A DNA stretch of 64,000 nt, from positions 62,001 through 126,000 of the forward strand of contig CAMIVY010000001.1 of assembly GCA_946402275.1 (NCBI GenBank). The letters run 5' to 3'. The notes under the pieces were generated by a model. The model worked only from the letters and a program-made list of their open reading frames with translations, made no database searches and was not told the DNA's origin. Below, piece after piece: positions 54,259-63,013 of the stretch. The number at the start of each line of letters is the position of its first letter. The first letter of the stretch is position 1. The position numbers were made by a program, and so were the translations under genes. Source of the DNA: an uncultured Prevotella sp. (GTDB taxonomy: Bacteria; Bacteroidota; Bacteroidia; Bacteroidales; Bacteroidaceae).

Positions 54259-55470
54259 TTACTTGCTGTCTGCCTCTGCAGCCTTGGTCTTAGGATCGTC
54301 TGCACCATAGAGACCGTAGTAAGCCTGGTAACGATTGTAACCCCAGTTAGCCATCTGCTTGTTGGGATCCAGCTCCTTAGCCTTGTCGAAAGCTTCGATA
54401 GCCTGCCTATAGAGGTCCTTGCCCTTGGCTATATCGTTCTCATTGGCAGCCTGTACGCTCAGACAAGCACCAAGATAAGTGTAAACAACAGCATTGTCGG
54501 GCTTAGCGGCAGCAGCCTTACGCAGCCACTTGGCACCCTCTTCAGCATTATTGGCATTAACAGCCATCAGACCCTTGTTAGCCAGTGCCGTGAAAGAGTT
54601 GGGGAACTTAGCTAAGTGCTGGTCAAGGAACTCGTTCTGGGCCTTCTTGTCAAGACCCTCGTACATACCGTTGATAGCATCCACGATGACCTCATTCTCA
54701 GGCTCATTGGCATACATCTGCTTCAACTGGTCAACGAAAGCCAGTGAGTCAGCATGGTTCTTCAGGTTGCTGCGCATGGCATACAGCTGGAAGTTCTCTG
54801 CATCAGCCTTCTGGGTGGGATCCTTCTTGGCAATCTCGAAATACTTGTTGGCACGTGCCATATCCTTGGCATCGAAAGCATAACGACCAGCAAAGAAAGC
54901 GACCTGTCCGGCATATTCCTTTTCAGGAGTCTTGTCCATCGCTGCGAAGGTAGGATCAGCAGCAGAGTCGGTGAACATACCCCAGTACTTCAGCACGCCG
55001 GCATTGTTACCCTTGCGAGCCTCTTCCTGTCCGATGTTTACCAAGTGGCTGCGTACGGCCCACACACGAGCAATATTCTTCTCGAACTGGGGTCTTACCT
55101 TACCCTTTGCATTAGGCAGCTGGTCGTACTTATTGCACTCGATGACATTCTCGATAGCATCGCAGATAGCGTTGGCCAGTCCCAAGGTATCGTAAGGCTT
55201 CACCTTACCAGTACCCATCTGTGTAGCCATCTGGTTCTCGGTAATGGTACCTGTCTCATTGCTCACCTTATTCATAGCCAGCTCAAACAGGTGGTTGTAA
55301 GCCTCTGCCTTCTCAGCATTGTCAGCGAGTTCATTCAGATGCTGCTTCACCAGCTGAACAGCTTCAGCATAATCTTTTGACTTGGTGATAGCCTTGATAG
55401 CTTCACTCTTAGCGGCAAATGTCATGGTGCTTGCCATGAGTGCGATTGCCATTACAATTACTTTTTTCAT
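54259..55470 (-). CDS. Exported tetratricopeptide-repeat protein downstream of gyrA
   Basis: This 403-residue protein has a signal peptide (VIVMAIALMASTMTFAAKS) and TPR units, such as FPNSFTALANKGLMAVNANNAEEGAKWL and DNAVVYTYLGACLSVQAAN, with a divergent N-terminal half. It is probably periplasmic. It lies 27 bp after gyrA on the same strand, so it is likely co-transcribed. Its stop is one base away from the stop of the converging MFS gene, leaving no space for a terminator. Confidence 0.85.
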   Translation of the reverse strand: MKKVIVMAIALMASTMTFAAKSEAIKAITKSKDYAEAVQLVKQHLNELADNAEKAEAYNHLFELAMNKVSNETGTITENQMATQMGTGKVKPYDTLGLANAICDAIENVIECNKYDQLPNAKGKVRPQFEKNIARVWAVRSHLVNIGQEEARKGNNAGVLKYWGMFTDSAADPTFAAMDKTPEKEYAGQVAFFAGRYAFDAKDMARANKYFEIAKKDPTQKADAENFQLYAMRSNLKNHADSLAFVDQLKQMYANEPENEVIVDAINGMYEGLDKKAQNEFLDQHLAKFPNSFTALANKGLMAVNANNAEEGAKWLRKAAAAKPDNAVVYTYLGACLSVQAANENDIAKGKDLYRQAIEAFDKAKELDPNKQMANWGYNRYQAYYGLYGADDPKTKAAEADSK

Positions 55471-55497
55471 ACGATTTTCATTTATTGGTTAAACGTT

Positions 55498-58065
55498 TTA
55501 TTCATTATTCTCTATGTTATCAGCCTGTTCAGGGGCATCGACCTGCGGGGTATCGATAGCTGAATCGTTCAGCTCCTCATCGACAATCTCTGCCTCCTCG
55601 ACATCCTCTTCCTGGCTGCTCGTTACCTTGCATACCGAGGCAATGGTGTCGTTCTTCTTGGTGAGGTTGATGAGGCGAACGCCTTGCGTGGCACGACCCA
55701 TCACACGGACATCAGCCACCTTCAGGCGGATGAGGATACCCGACTTGTTGATAATCATCAGGTCGTTCTCGTCGGTCACCACCTTAATGGCTACCAGACG
55801 ACCCGTCTTCTCTGTGATGTTCAGCGTCTTCACACCCTTGGTACCACGGTTGGTCTTACGATAGTCTTCTATCTCGGAGCGCTTGCCATAACCATTCTCA
55901 GATACCACCATGATGGTCTCTACAGAGGGGTCGTTGACACATACCATACCTACTACCTCGTCATCGTCACCATCCAGACGCATACCGATGACACCGGTAG
56001 AAACGCGGCCCATCGTACGTACCTGATCTTCATTGAAGCGTACGGCACGACCGTTGCGGTTTGCCAGCAGGATCTCGTTATGGCCATTGGTCAGACGAAC
56101 ACCTACCACCTCGTCACCCTCGTTGATGTTGATGGCGCGGACACCAGCGGCACGTACGTTCTTATAAGCGTCGAGGCGTGTCTTCTTGATGATACCCTGC
56201 TTGGTGGCAAACATCACGTAATGGCTCTGCAGGAACTCTTCGTCGTTGAAGTTCTTCACACGCAGCACGGCATTGATGGCATCGTCGGGCTCGATGTTCA
56301 GCATATTCTGAATAGCACGGCCCTTCGAGTTCTTGTCACCCTCGGGAATCTCGTAACACTTCTGCCAGTAGCAGCGGCCCTTCTGCGTGAAGAACAGCAG
56401 CGTGTTATGCATCGTGGCAGGATAGATATATTCCGCAAAGTCGTTATCACGATGGCGGGCAGCCTTGGCTCCCACGCCACCGCGTCCTTGCTCGTGGAAC
56501 TCATCCAGGTGGGTACGCTTGATATATCCCATGTGTGAGATGGTGATAACCACGGGATCATCGGGATAGAAGTCCTCTGCATTGAACTCATGGTCGAAGG
56601 GGATAATCTCAGTACGACGCTCGTCGCCATATTTCTCTTTCACCTCCTGCAGTTCCTGCTTCATGACCTCCTTGCAACGCTCGGGATTGTTCAGGATTTC
56701 CTCCAAGTCAGCAATCAGCTTCATCAGGTCGTCATACTCTTGGTGCAGCTGGTCAACACGCAGGCCGGTCAACTGGCTCAGACGCATATCAACAATGGCC
56801 TTCGACTGCAGCTCGTCCAGGTTGAAACGGGCTTCCAGGTTACGCTGGGCATCGCTGGGAGTCTTACTATTTCTGATAATGTGAACCACCTCGTCGATGT
56901 TGTTCACGGCAATAATCAATCCTTCGAGGATATGGGCACGCTCCTGTGCTTTCTTCAGGTCGTACTTGGTGCGACGGATGGTCACATCATGACGGTGCTC
57001 TACGAAGTACTTGACGCACTCTTTAAGCGAAAGCAGACGGGGACGTCCCTTTACCAATGCAATGTTGTTAACTGAGAATGAGCTCTGTAGAGCTGTCATC
57101 TTAAAGAGTTTGTTAAGCAGCACATTGGCATTGGCATCGCGCTTGCAATCCACAACGATACGCATACCCTGACGACCAGACTCATCGTTCACATTGGCTA
57201 CACCTTCTATCTTATGCTCGTTGGCCAGGTCGGCAATATACTTCACCAAGTCTGCCTTGTTCACACCATAAGGTATCTCGGTCACCACAATCTTGTCGTG
57301 GGTCTCTGTAGTCTCAATCTCAGCCTTGGCACGCATCACGATACGTCCGCGACCGGTCTCATAGGCATCGCGCACACCAGCCAGTCCGTAGATATAGGCT
57401 CCTGTGGGGAAGTCTGGACCGGGGATATACTGCATCAGCCCGTCGGTATCAATGTCAGGGTTGTCGATATACGCGCAGCAGCCGTCAATCACCTCTGCCA
57501 GGTTATGGGTAGGCATGTTCGTTGCCATACCCACGGCAATACCGTTACCGCCATTCACCAGCAGGTTAGGAATCTTGGTAGGCATCACGCTGGGCTCCAC
57601 CAGCGAATCGTCGAAGTTGTTCACCATATCGACGGTATCCTTCTCTAGGTCATCCATGATATGCTCGCCCATCTTCGAGAGACGGCACTCCGTATAACGC
57701 ATGGCGGCCGGTGAGTCGCCATCTACCGAACCGAAGTTTCCTTGTCCATCTACAAGCGTATAGCGCATGTTCCACTCCTGGGCCATACGTACCAAGGCAC
57801 CATATACCGAGCTGTCACCGTGGGGGTGGTACTTACCGAGCACCTCACCAACCACGCGCGCGCATTTTTTATAAGGTTGTGTAGAAACGTTGTTAATGCC
57901 CATCATACCGTACAGGATACGGCGATGAACAGGTTTAAAACCATCACGGACATCAGGGAGGGCACGAGCCACGATGACCGACATCGAATAGTCGATGTAC
58001 GAAGACTTCATCTCCTCCTCAATGTTGATTTTTACAATTCTGTCGTTGTCAAAAGTTTGATCCAT
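55498..58065 (-). CDS. gyrA: DNA gyrase subunit A
   Basis: The 855-residue subunit breaks and rejoins DNA during supercoiling. It has the catalytic tyrosine region AAMRYTECRLS, the quinolone-determining segment HPHGDSSVYGALVRMAQ and a C-terminal beta-pinwheel with the GyrA box-like NRGTKGVKTL, which separates it from ParC. The serine equivalent to E. coli Ser83 is present; the residue at the Asp87 position is glycine. The acidic tail after residue 810 is typical. The promoter is 218 bp upstream and the leader contains a heptamer tract of 12 units. Confidence 0.97.
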   Translation of the reverse strand: MDQTFDNDRIVKINIEEEMKSSYIDYSMSVIVARALPDVRDGFKPVHRRILYGMMGINNVSTQPYKKCARVVGEVLGKYHPHGDSSVYGALVRMAQEWNMRYTLVDGQGNFGSVDGDSPAAMRYTECRLSKMGEHIMDDLEKDTVDMVNNFDDSLVEPSVMPTKIPNLLVNGGNGIAVGMATNMPTHNLAEVIDGCCAYIDNPDIDTDGLMQYIPGPDFPTGAYIYGLAGVRDAYETGRGRIVMRAKAEIETTETHDKIVVTEIPYGVNKADLVKYIADLANEHKIEGVANVNDESGRQGMRIVVDCKRDANANVLLNKLFKMTALQSSFSVNNIALVKGRPRLLSLKECVKYFVEHRHDVTIRRTKYDLKKAQERAHILEGLIIAVNNIDEVVHIIRNSKTPSDAQRNLEARFNLDELQSKAIVDMRLSQLTGLRVDQLHQEYDDLMKLIADLEEILNNPERCKEVMKQELQEVKEKYGDERRTEIIPFDHEFNAEDFYPDDPVVITISHMGYIKRTHLDEFHEQGRGGVGAKAARHRDNDFAEYIYPATMHNTLLFFTQKGRCYWQKCYEIPEGDKNSKGRAIQNMLNIEPDDAINAVLRVKNFNDEEFLQSHYVMFATKQGIIKKTRLDAYKNVRAAGVRAININEGDEVVGVRLTNGHNEILLANRNGRAVRFNEDQVRTMGRVSTGVIGMRLDGDDDEVVGMVCVNDPSVETIMVVSENGYGKRSEIEDYRKTNRGTKGVKTLNITEKTGRLVAIKVVTDENDLMIINKSGILIRLKVADVRVMGRATQGVRLINLTKKNDTIASVCKVTSSQEEDVEEAEIVDEELNDSAIDTPQVDAPEQADNIENNE

Positions 58066-58135
58066 CTTTATTATATATGTTTTTTTTATTTCTCACCTCT
58101 TTGACTTAAAGGTACAAAGCGACTTCGTCGATTAC

Positions 58136-58219
58136 TTACTTCTTACCTCTTACATCTTACCTCTTACCTCTTACATCTTACCTCTTACTTCTTACCTCTT
58201 ACCTCTTACATCTTACCTC
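58136..58219 (+). repeat. Heptamer tract TTACCTC/TTACATC/TTACTTC (12 units) in the gyrA leader
   Basis: Twelve uninterrupted units, 84 bp, differ only at the fifth base (C, A or T). On the gyrA transcript it reads as GAGGTAA/GATGTAA-type purine-rich repeats. It is the longest tract in the window. Confidence 0.92.
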
Positions 58220-58282
58220 CATTTCGCGTTTAAGGCACTTTTCAGCCCCGCTGACGCGTTTTTACTATTTTCTTAAACTCTG

Positions 58283-58290
58283 CAAAGTTA
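58283..58290 (-). promoter_or_regulatory. -7 element for gyrA
   Basis: TAACTTTG on the minus strand lies 218 bp before the gyrA start, predicting an unusually long leader of about 210 nt that includes the heptamer tract. Confidence 0.6.
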
Positions 58291-58337
58291 CGAAAAAGCC
58301 GTCAAACAACCATGGTTTTTAAGTAATTTTTAAGAAA

Positions 58338-59111
58338 TTATTGGTCTCTGTCGTCCAATACGCGGAATTTTGCCCTTCTTCGCTCCAATTCCGCCTTATC
58401 CAAAGAGACCGTCAAGGCCTGTGGCACATGCTTCTTACACTGCCCGAGGGTATGCCCGATGCTATCCACCACCACACTAGCTCCCGCATAGTGGTTGTAG
58501 GAGTCGTCACCCACCCTGTTACATCCCACGAGATAGGCCTGGTTCTCGATAGCCCGTGCACGCGTCAGCACTTGCCAGGCATTCTGCCGTGACTCAGGCC
58601 AGTTGGCTACCACGACAATGACGTCATACTCTTTCCCTGTGGCATAACGGCTCCAGCAGGGGAAGCGCAGGTCATAGCAGGTCAGCAGCAACAGCCGGAA
58701 CCCCTCATAGCTGACGATGCAAGGCTCTTGTCCTGCCGTATAATACGTATCCTCGTGTCCGTAAGTAAACAGATGGTGTTTGTCATAGTACCACGTCTTT
58801 CCCGTGCGTCCGTCGCAGAAATAATGGCGATTACGGTAGCTCCCGTCCTCTGTGTGTACGGCCAGACTGCCGCAGATAGCACAACGACCGGCTTTTGCCT
58901 GCCGTTCCATCCAGTTTAGTGCCTCGTTCTCCCCCACTTCATGGGCCAGTCCCTCCGGCTGGGTGGCAAATCCTGTGCTCCACATCTCGGGCAACACATA
59001 CAAGTCACTTCCAGGCTCCCTGCTCATCAGCAGTTCCGCCTCCCGCATATTCCGCTCTGGATCTCCCCACGCTATATCAGTCTGTACTAACGTAACCCGC
59101 ATTGAATGCAT
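58338..59111 (-). CDS. Nitrilase-family carbon-nitrogen hydrolase (omega-amidase-like)
   Basis: The 257-residue protein has the nitrilase triad: glutamate in LPEMWSTGF, lysine in YYDKHHLF and cysteine in LLTCYDLRFPCWSR. The order matches YafV/Nit2-like omega-amidases, which hydrolyse alpha-ketoglutaramate or ketosuccinamate, repairing products of glutamine transamination. The start may be ATG 59111 or the in-frame ATG 9 bp later (MRVTLVQTDIAWGD), which is the family start. It lies 7 bp after rfbC. Confidence 0.9.
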   Translation of the reverse strand: MHSMRVTLVQTDIAWGDPERNMREAELLMSREPGSDLYVLPEMWSTGFATQPEGLAHEVGENEALNWMERQAKAGRCAICGSLAVHTEDGSYRNRHYFCDGRTGKTWYYDKHHLFTYGHEDTYYTAGQEPCIVSYEGFRLLLLTCYDLRFPCWSRYATGKEYDVIVVVANWPESRQNAWQVLTRARAIENQAYLVGCNRVGDDSYNHYAGASVVVDSIGHTLGQCKKHVPQALTVSLDKAELERRRAKFRVLDDRDQ

Positions 59112-59118
59112 CTTTATT

Positions 59119-59658
59119 TTAGAAAATATCGCTAAAGCGAGGTTGTTTCAAGTCCTTTTCCGAAGTCAGCACCTCTTTGGGGTCGATAGGCCACTTGATG
59201 CCTAGGTCGGGATCATCCCATCGGATACCCGCTTCAGCCTGCGGGGCATATACATTATCCACTTTATAGGTAAAGACAGCCTCTTCGCTCAACACCAGGA
59301 AGCCATGGGCAAATCCTCGGGGGATAAAGAACTGGCGCTTGTTCTCTTCGCTCAACTCCGCCATCACGTGCTGACCGAACGTAGGACTCGACGGACGGAT
59401 ATCCACCGCCACGTCCAATACGCGGCCCTTGATGACGCGCACCAGCTTAGCCTGCGAAAAGTCACCCTTTTGGTAGTGAAGACCGCGGAGGACACCATAG
59501 CTCGACTTCGACTCGTTGTCCTGTATAAACTCCACCGGACCGATGTGTTGCTCGAATTCTTCTTTCTTCCAAGCTTCAAAGAAATATCCTCTAGAATCGT
59601 TAAACACCTTTGGTTCAATAATATACACACCTTCGATGTTTGTTTTCTTGAATTCCAT
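59119..59658 (-). CDS. rfbC: dTDP-4-dehydrorhamnose 3,5-epimerase
   Basis: The 179-residue cupin-type epimerase acts in dTDP-L-rhamnose synthesis for surface polysaccharides. It has GVLRGLHYQKGDFSQAKLVRVIKGRVLDVAVDIR with the catalytic histidine in RGLHYQ, and IPRGFAHGFLVLSEEAVFTYKVDN. No other rml gene is near, so the pathway is split. A -7 element lies 28 bp before the start and the nitrilase gene follows 7 bp after. Confidence 0.95.
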   Translation of the reverse strand: MEFKKTNIEGVYIIEPKVFNDSRGYFFEAWKKEEFEQHIGPVEFIQDNESKSSYGVLRGLHYQKGDFSQAKLVRVIKGRVLDVAVDIRPSSPTFGQHVMAELSEENKRQFFIPRGFAHGFLVLSEEAVFTYKVDNVYAPQAEAGIRWDDPDLGIKWPIDPKEVLTSEKDLKQPRFSDIF

Positions 59659-59686
59659 GATTACGTTTTCTATGTTTTATTTTTTG

Positions 59687-59694
59687 CAAAGGTA
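59687..59694 (-). promoter_or_regulatory. -7 element for rfbC
   Basis: TACCTTTG on the minus strand lies 28 bp before rfbC, back to back with the plus-strand element at 59740. Confidence 0.7.
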
Positions 59695-59739
59695 CGAAAA
59701 ATTTTTCGACTTTAACTTGTTTGTTTCGTAAAAATAATG

Positions 59740-59747
59740 TAATTTTG
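59740..59747 (+). promoter_or_regulatory. -7 element for the HU-SPOR gene
   Basis: TAATTTTG on the plus strand ends six bases before the ATG at 59754, so the mRNA would have almost no leader. Confidence 0.6.
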
Positions 59748-59753
59748 CACTCG

Positions 59754-60809
59754 ATGATAGAGCTGAATAGACATATTGAGATTCTTCTTTTAACGAACGA
59801 ATGTGTGATAGTTCCTGATTTTGGGGGATTTATGACACATTATATACCTGCTCGTTATGATATGGCAGACCGTTCGTACCTGCCTCCCCTGCGCACCTTG
59901 GGATTCAATCCTCAGTTGTGCATGAACGACAGTGTCTTGGTTCAGTCTTATGTCGAGGCGTATGACATCAGCTATCCCGAAGCGTTACGTCGCGTTTCAG
60001 CAGAAGTCAACGAGTTAAAGCAGATACTAAGCGAGGAAGGCTCCTATACCCTCACCGACCTTGGTACTTTGACCGTTAATGCCGATGGAAACTACGAATT
60101 TGCTCCTTGTGAGGCAGGCTTGTTGACTCCTGAGCTCTATGGCCTGGGCGCTTATACCTTTAAACAGCTCAAGGAAGAGAAAATGGTGGAGACCTCTCTT
60201 CATACCGTTTCTTCCGTTGCCACGGAGGTTCCTCTCTCCCAGCCCGAAGAGTCTGTTCCGTCTCAACAACCCTCTCTGTTGGAGTTTACCGATGATGACG
60301 ATGACCATGAGGCCGCCATCCGCATTCGTTTGTCATGGATTCGTAATGCGGTGGCCATCGCAGCGGCCATTGCAGCATTCTTCATGATGAGCACACCCGT
60401 GGTGAACAGTGATTTGGGAAGCAATGCCATGAGCCAGCTTCAGAACAATATCCTTTACAAGCTCATGCCAAAGGATACCAATACCATTCCTGCAGAACCC
60501 GTTGTGGAACCTGTTGCCAATAAGGCCGAGGCTTCAGCAGATTCCGTTGAAACCGTCGCTCCCGCCTCTCCCACCATCACCTATTATATAGTGGTAGCCT
60601 CTCAGGTAAAACGCAGCAATGCAGAGAACTATGTCGAGAAGTTACACCGCCAAGGCTTTGAGGATGCCAGGGTGTTTATCCACAAGAATGTAGTCCGTGT
60701 CACCTGTGGCGAGTACGACAGCGAGTCAGAAGCCTACCGCCATCTGAGGAAGCTGAACAACAAGGAGGAGTTTGCAGACGCCTGGATCTATAAAACCGCA
60801 GAAGTTTAA
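59754..60809 (+). CDS. HU-domain/SPOR-domain membrane protein
   Basis: The start at 59754 is chosen because the -7 element lies between it and the ORF-track start at 59721. The 351-residue product begins with a HU-like (CCDC81-type) domain (HIEILLLTNECVIVPDFGGFMTHY), then a linker, one membrane helix near residue 215 (AVAIAAAIAAFFMMSTPVV) and a C-terminal SPOR domain (ITYYIVVASQVKRSNAENYVEKL). A cytoplasmic HU-like part and a periplasmic peptidoglycan-binding part suggest a link of the nucleoid or cytoskeleton to division sites. The link is inference. Confidence 0.85.
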   Translation: MIELNRHIEILLLTNECVIVPDFGGFMTHYIPARYDMADRSYLPPLRTLGFNPQLCMNDSVLVQSYVEAYDISYPEALRRVSAEVNELKQILSEEGSYTLTDLGTLTVNADGNYEFAPCEAGLLTPELYGLGAYTFKQLKEEKMVETSLHTVSSVATEVPLSQPEESVPSQQPSLLEFTDDDDDHEAAIRIRLSWIRNAVAIAAAIAAFFMMSTPVVNSDLGSNAMSQLQNNILYKLMPKDTNTIPAEPVVEPVANKAEASADSVETVAPASPTITYYIVVASQVKRSNAENYVEKLHRQGFEDARVFIHKNVVRVTCGEYDSESEAYRHLRKLNNKEEFADAWIYKTAEV

Positions 60810-60811
60810 GC

Positions 60812-61351
60812 ATGAAACGTGTAAGATGCCCTAAGTGCGACAACTATATCACGTTCGACGAGACGAAATACCCGACTGGTCAGTCGTTGGTATTCAAATG
60901 TAACGAGTGTGGCAAGGAGTTTGGCATCCGCATCGGAGTGTCCAAACTGCGCAGTACCCAGAAAGAAGAGTCCAAGGAGTTAGATGCCCTCACCTCTTCC
61001 CTCGGTTATCTCATCGTTATCGAGAATGTATTTCATTACAAGCAGGTCCTTCCCCTGCACATGGGCGATAATGTCATAGGCCGTTATCAGAAAGGCAATC
61101 CCGCCAACTGCACCTTCGAGACCGTTGACCCCAGCGTCGATCTGAACCATTGCACCGTTAATGTCAGCCACGACAAACGAGGCGGTCTGCGTTATACCCT
61201 CATCGATAATAACAGCAATACCGGCACGTTCGTAGGCGATGTGGAACTGCACCCCCGTGAACGTCGCATCATCGAGGACGGCACCCTTTTCACCCTGGGT
61301 GCCACCAGCATCATCCTACGCACTTCCGATATAGAGGAAGATCATGCCTAA
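60812..61351 (+). CDS. FHA-domain protein with MJ0042-type zinc ribbon
   Basis: This 179-residue protein has an N-terminal zinc ribbon (RCPKCDNYITFDETKYPTGQ, FKCNECGKEFG) and a C-terminal FHA domain (DNVIGRYQKGNPANCTFE, LNHCTVNVSHDKRGG, NNSNTGTFVGD), which binds phosphothreonine. Such proteins act as signalling adaptors. It starts 2 bp after the HU-SPOR gene, so the two are probably partners. Its 3' end overlaps the end of the converging EamA gene by 36 bp. Confidence 0.88.
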   Translation: MKRVRCPKCDNYITFDETKYPTGQSLVFKCNECGKEFGIRIGVSKLRSTQKEESKELDALTSSLGYLIVIENVFHYKQVLPLHMGDNVIGRYQKGNPANCTFETVDPSVDLNHCTVNVSHDKRGGLRYTLIDNNSNTGTFVGDVELHPRERRIIEDGTLFTLGATSIILRTSDIEEDHA

Positions 61352-62236
61352 GAGCACCAATGCCAGGTCGAAAGCCTTGGCTTTGAGGTTCTTCTCATGA
61401 AAGAAGACAGCCCCAAACAGGAAGCTGACCACCACACTACCCCTTCTTACCATCGATACAATCGATATCATCGCATCAGGCAGTGACAGTGAATAGAAAT
61501 ACATAAAGTCCGCCGTCGATAGAAACAGGCTCACTCCGATAATCGACCAATGCCAATGGAAGGGGGTTATCTCCTTACGATGGGGCCACCAGATAAACAC
61601 CAGCATGGCCAGCATCATACCACATTGATAGAAGTTATACCAGGCCTGCACCAGCATACGGTTCAATCCCACACCCCCGCTCTCCACAGGAGCCATCAGG
61701 TATTTGTCATACAGTCCACTCACTGCTCCCAAGGCCGACGCCCCTACAATCATCCATATCCAGTGGTCGTGCTTGAAGTCTATTCCTTCTTTCTTACCAC
61801 TCTTGCTGAGCATCAGGAAGGAGAGCACCGCCAGCAGCACACCTGCCCATTGCCAGCCATTCAGCCGTTCGCCAAACACCAGCAAGGCACCTACCAGTAC
61901 CATCACAGGACGTGTCGCATTAATCGGACCTACAATCGTCAGCGGCAGGTGTTTCATACCGAAATAGCCCAATACCCAGCTCGACAGCACGATAAGAGCC
62001 TTCAGAAGGACGTATTTATGTTCCTCCCAGCCACCTTCCGAGACATAGAAAATACTCCCGTCCAACGTATCCGTCGTACTGCTCAGCACGATAAATGGCA
62101 GGAATATCAACGATGAGAACAGCGTATTCAGGAACAATACCGGAATCACTGCATTCGCTTTCAGCGCCTGCTTCTTAAACGAATCATAGCATCCCAACAG
62201 GGCTGCCGACATAAAAGCTAATAGTAACCAAGCCAT
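61316..62236 (-). CDS. EamA/DMT-family transporter
   Basis: The 306-residue membrane protein has ten predicted helices arranged as two EamA repeats, with the typical RPVMVLVGALLVFGERLNGWQWAGVLLAVLSFLML and RRGSVVVSFLFGAVFFHEKNLKAKAFDLALVLLGMIF. Substrate is unknown; family members export amino acids or metabolites. It is 30 bp downstream of truA and overlaps the converging FHA gene by 36 bp. Confidence 0.88.
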   Translation of the reverse strand: MAWLLLAFMSAALLGCYDSFKKQALKANAVIPVLFLNTLFSSLIFLPFIVLSSTTDTLDGSIFYVSEGGWEEHKYVLLKALIVLSSWVLGYFGMKHLPLTIVGPINATRPVMVLVGALLVFGERLNGWQWAGVLLAVLSFLMLSKSGKKEGIDFKHDHWIWMIVGASALGAVSGLYDKYLMAPVESGGVGLNRMLVQAWYNFYQCGMMLAMLVFIWWPHRKEITPFHWHWSIIGVSLFLSTADFMYFYSLSLPDAMISIVSMVRRGSVVVSFLFGAVFFHEKNLKAKAFDLALVLLGMIFLYIGSA

Positions 62237-62258
62237 ATATAATTCTGAGCGAAGCGAA

Positions 62259-62279
62259 TTTAATCTTTAATATTTAATA
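62259..62279 (+). repeat. Heptamer tract TTTAATC/TTTAATA/TTTAATA over the truA stop
   Basis: Three units. The truA stop codon (minus strand TAA, 62269-62267) lies in the middle unit and its last codons in the third. Confidence 0.8.
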
Positions 62280-63001
62280 TCTTCAAGGAAGAGTCCTTTC
62301 GCCGGCATCGACTCTCCCGCCTGCGTGCGTTTCTTTCCTTCTATCACCTGCCGGAACTCCTCCAGCGACATCCGCCCGCGCCCTACTTCCACCAGCGTCC
62401 CTACCACAGCACGTACCATGTTACGCAGGAAGCGGTTGGCCGTTATCTCGAAATACCATTCCGTTGGCGAGGTCTGTATCCATTGCGCCTGAGTCACCTT
62501 ACACAAGGTCGTCTTCACGTCCGACCCTGCCTTACAAAAGGCCCCGAAGTCCTCATACTCCGTCAGCACACGTCCCGCCTCATTCATCAGCGCATAGTCT
62601 AACTGGTAATGAATCTCCAGCGAATACTGGTTCAGAAAGGGCGACTTATGCGTGTGTATATAATAATGGTACGTGCGCGAGGTTGCAGAGAAACGGGCAT
62701 GCAGGTCATCAGCCACCCGTTCGATGCTATAGACAGCGATATCCTCATGCAACAGACCGTTCAGTTTCTTCACCAGCAATGCACCGTCCAGTTCCTGCAC
62801 GGTATCGAAATGGGCAGCCATCCTGCGCGCATGAACCCCTGCATCCGTTCGTCCGGCACCTGTCACACTCACCTTCTCCCGCATCAACAAGCTCAGGCAA
62901 CGCTCCAGTTCGCTCTGTACTGTCACCCCGTTAGGCTGTATCTGCCATCCATGGTAGTGTGTGCCATCATAACCGAACCAGATAAAATAACGCATTTTCA
63001 A
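62267..63001 (-). CDS. truA: tRNA pseudouridine(38-40) synthase
   Basis: The 244-residue enzyme makes pseudouridine at positions 38-40 of tRNA anticodon arms. It has the catalytic aspartate in GAGRTDAGVHARRMAAHFD, FSATSRTYHYYI and FLRNMVRAVVGTLVEVGRG. It lies 12 bp after the CapD-like gene. The C-terminal residues EDIKY are encoded by a heptamer tract that also holds the stop. Confidence 0.96.
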   Translation of the reverse strand: MKMRYFIWFGYDGTHYHGWQIQPNGVTVQSELERCLSLLMREKVSVTGAGRTDAGVHARRMAAHFDTVQELDGALLVKKLNGLLHEDIAVYSIERVADDLHARFSATSRTYHYYIHTHKSPFLNQYSLEIHYQLDYALMNEAGRVLTEYEDFGAFCKAGSDVKTTLCKVTQAQWIQTSPTEWYFEITANRFLRNMVRAVVGTLVEVGRGRMSLEEFRQVIEGKKRTQAGESMPAKGLFLEDIKY

Positions 63002-63013
63002 GGGCGGGCAATC

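Noticed and set aside
55684-57648. Series of plus-strand ORFs opposite gyrA
   Set aside because: They mirror gyrA codon bias and contain no family motif.
58136-58219. Possible CRISPR array
   Set aside because: The repeats are 7 bp, directly adjacent and without spacers; no cas genes are present.
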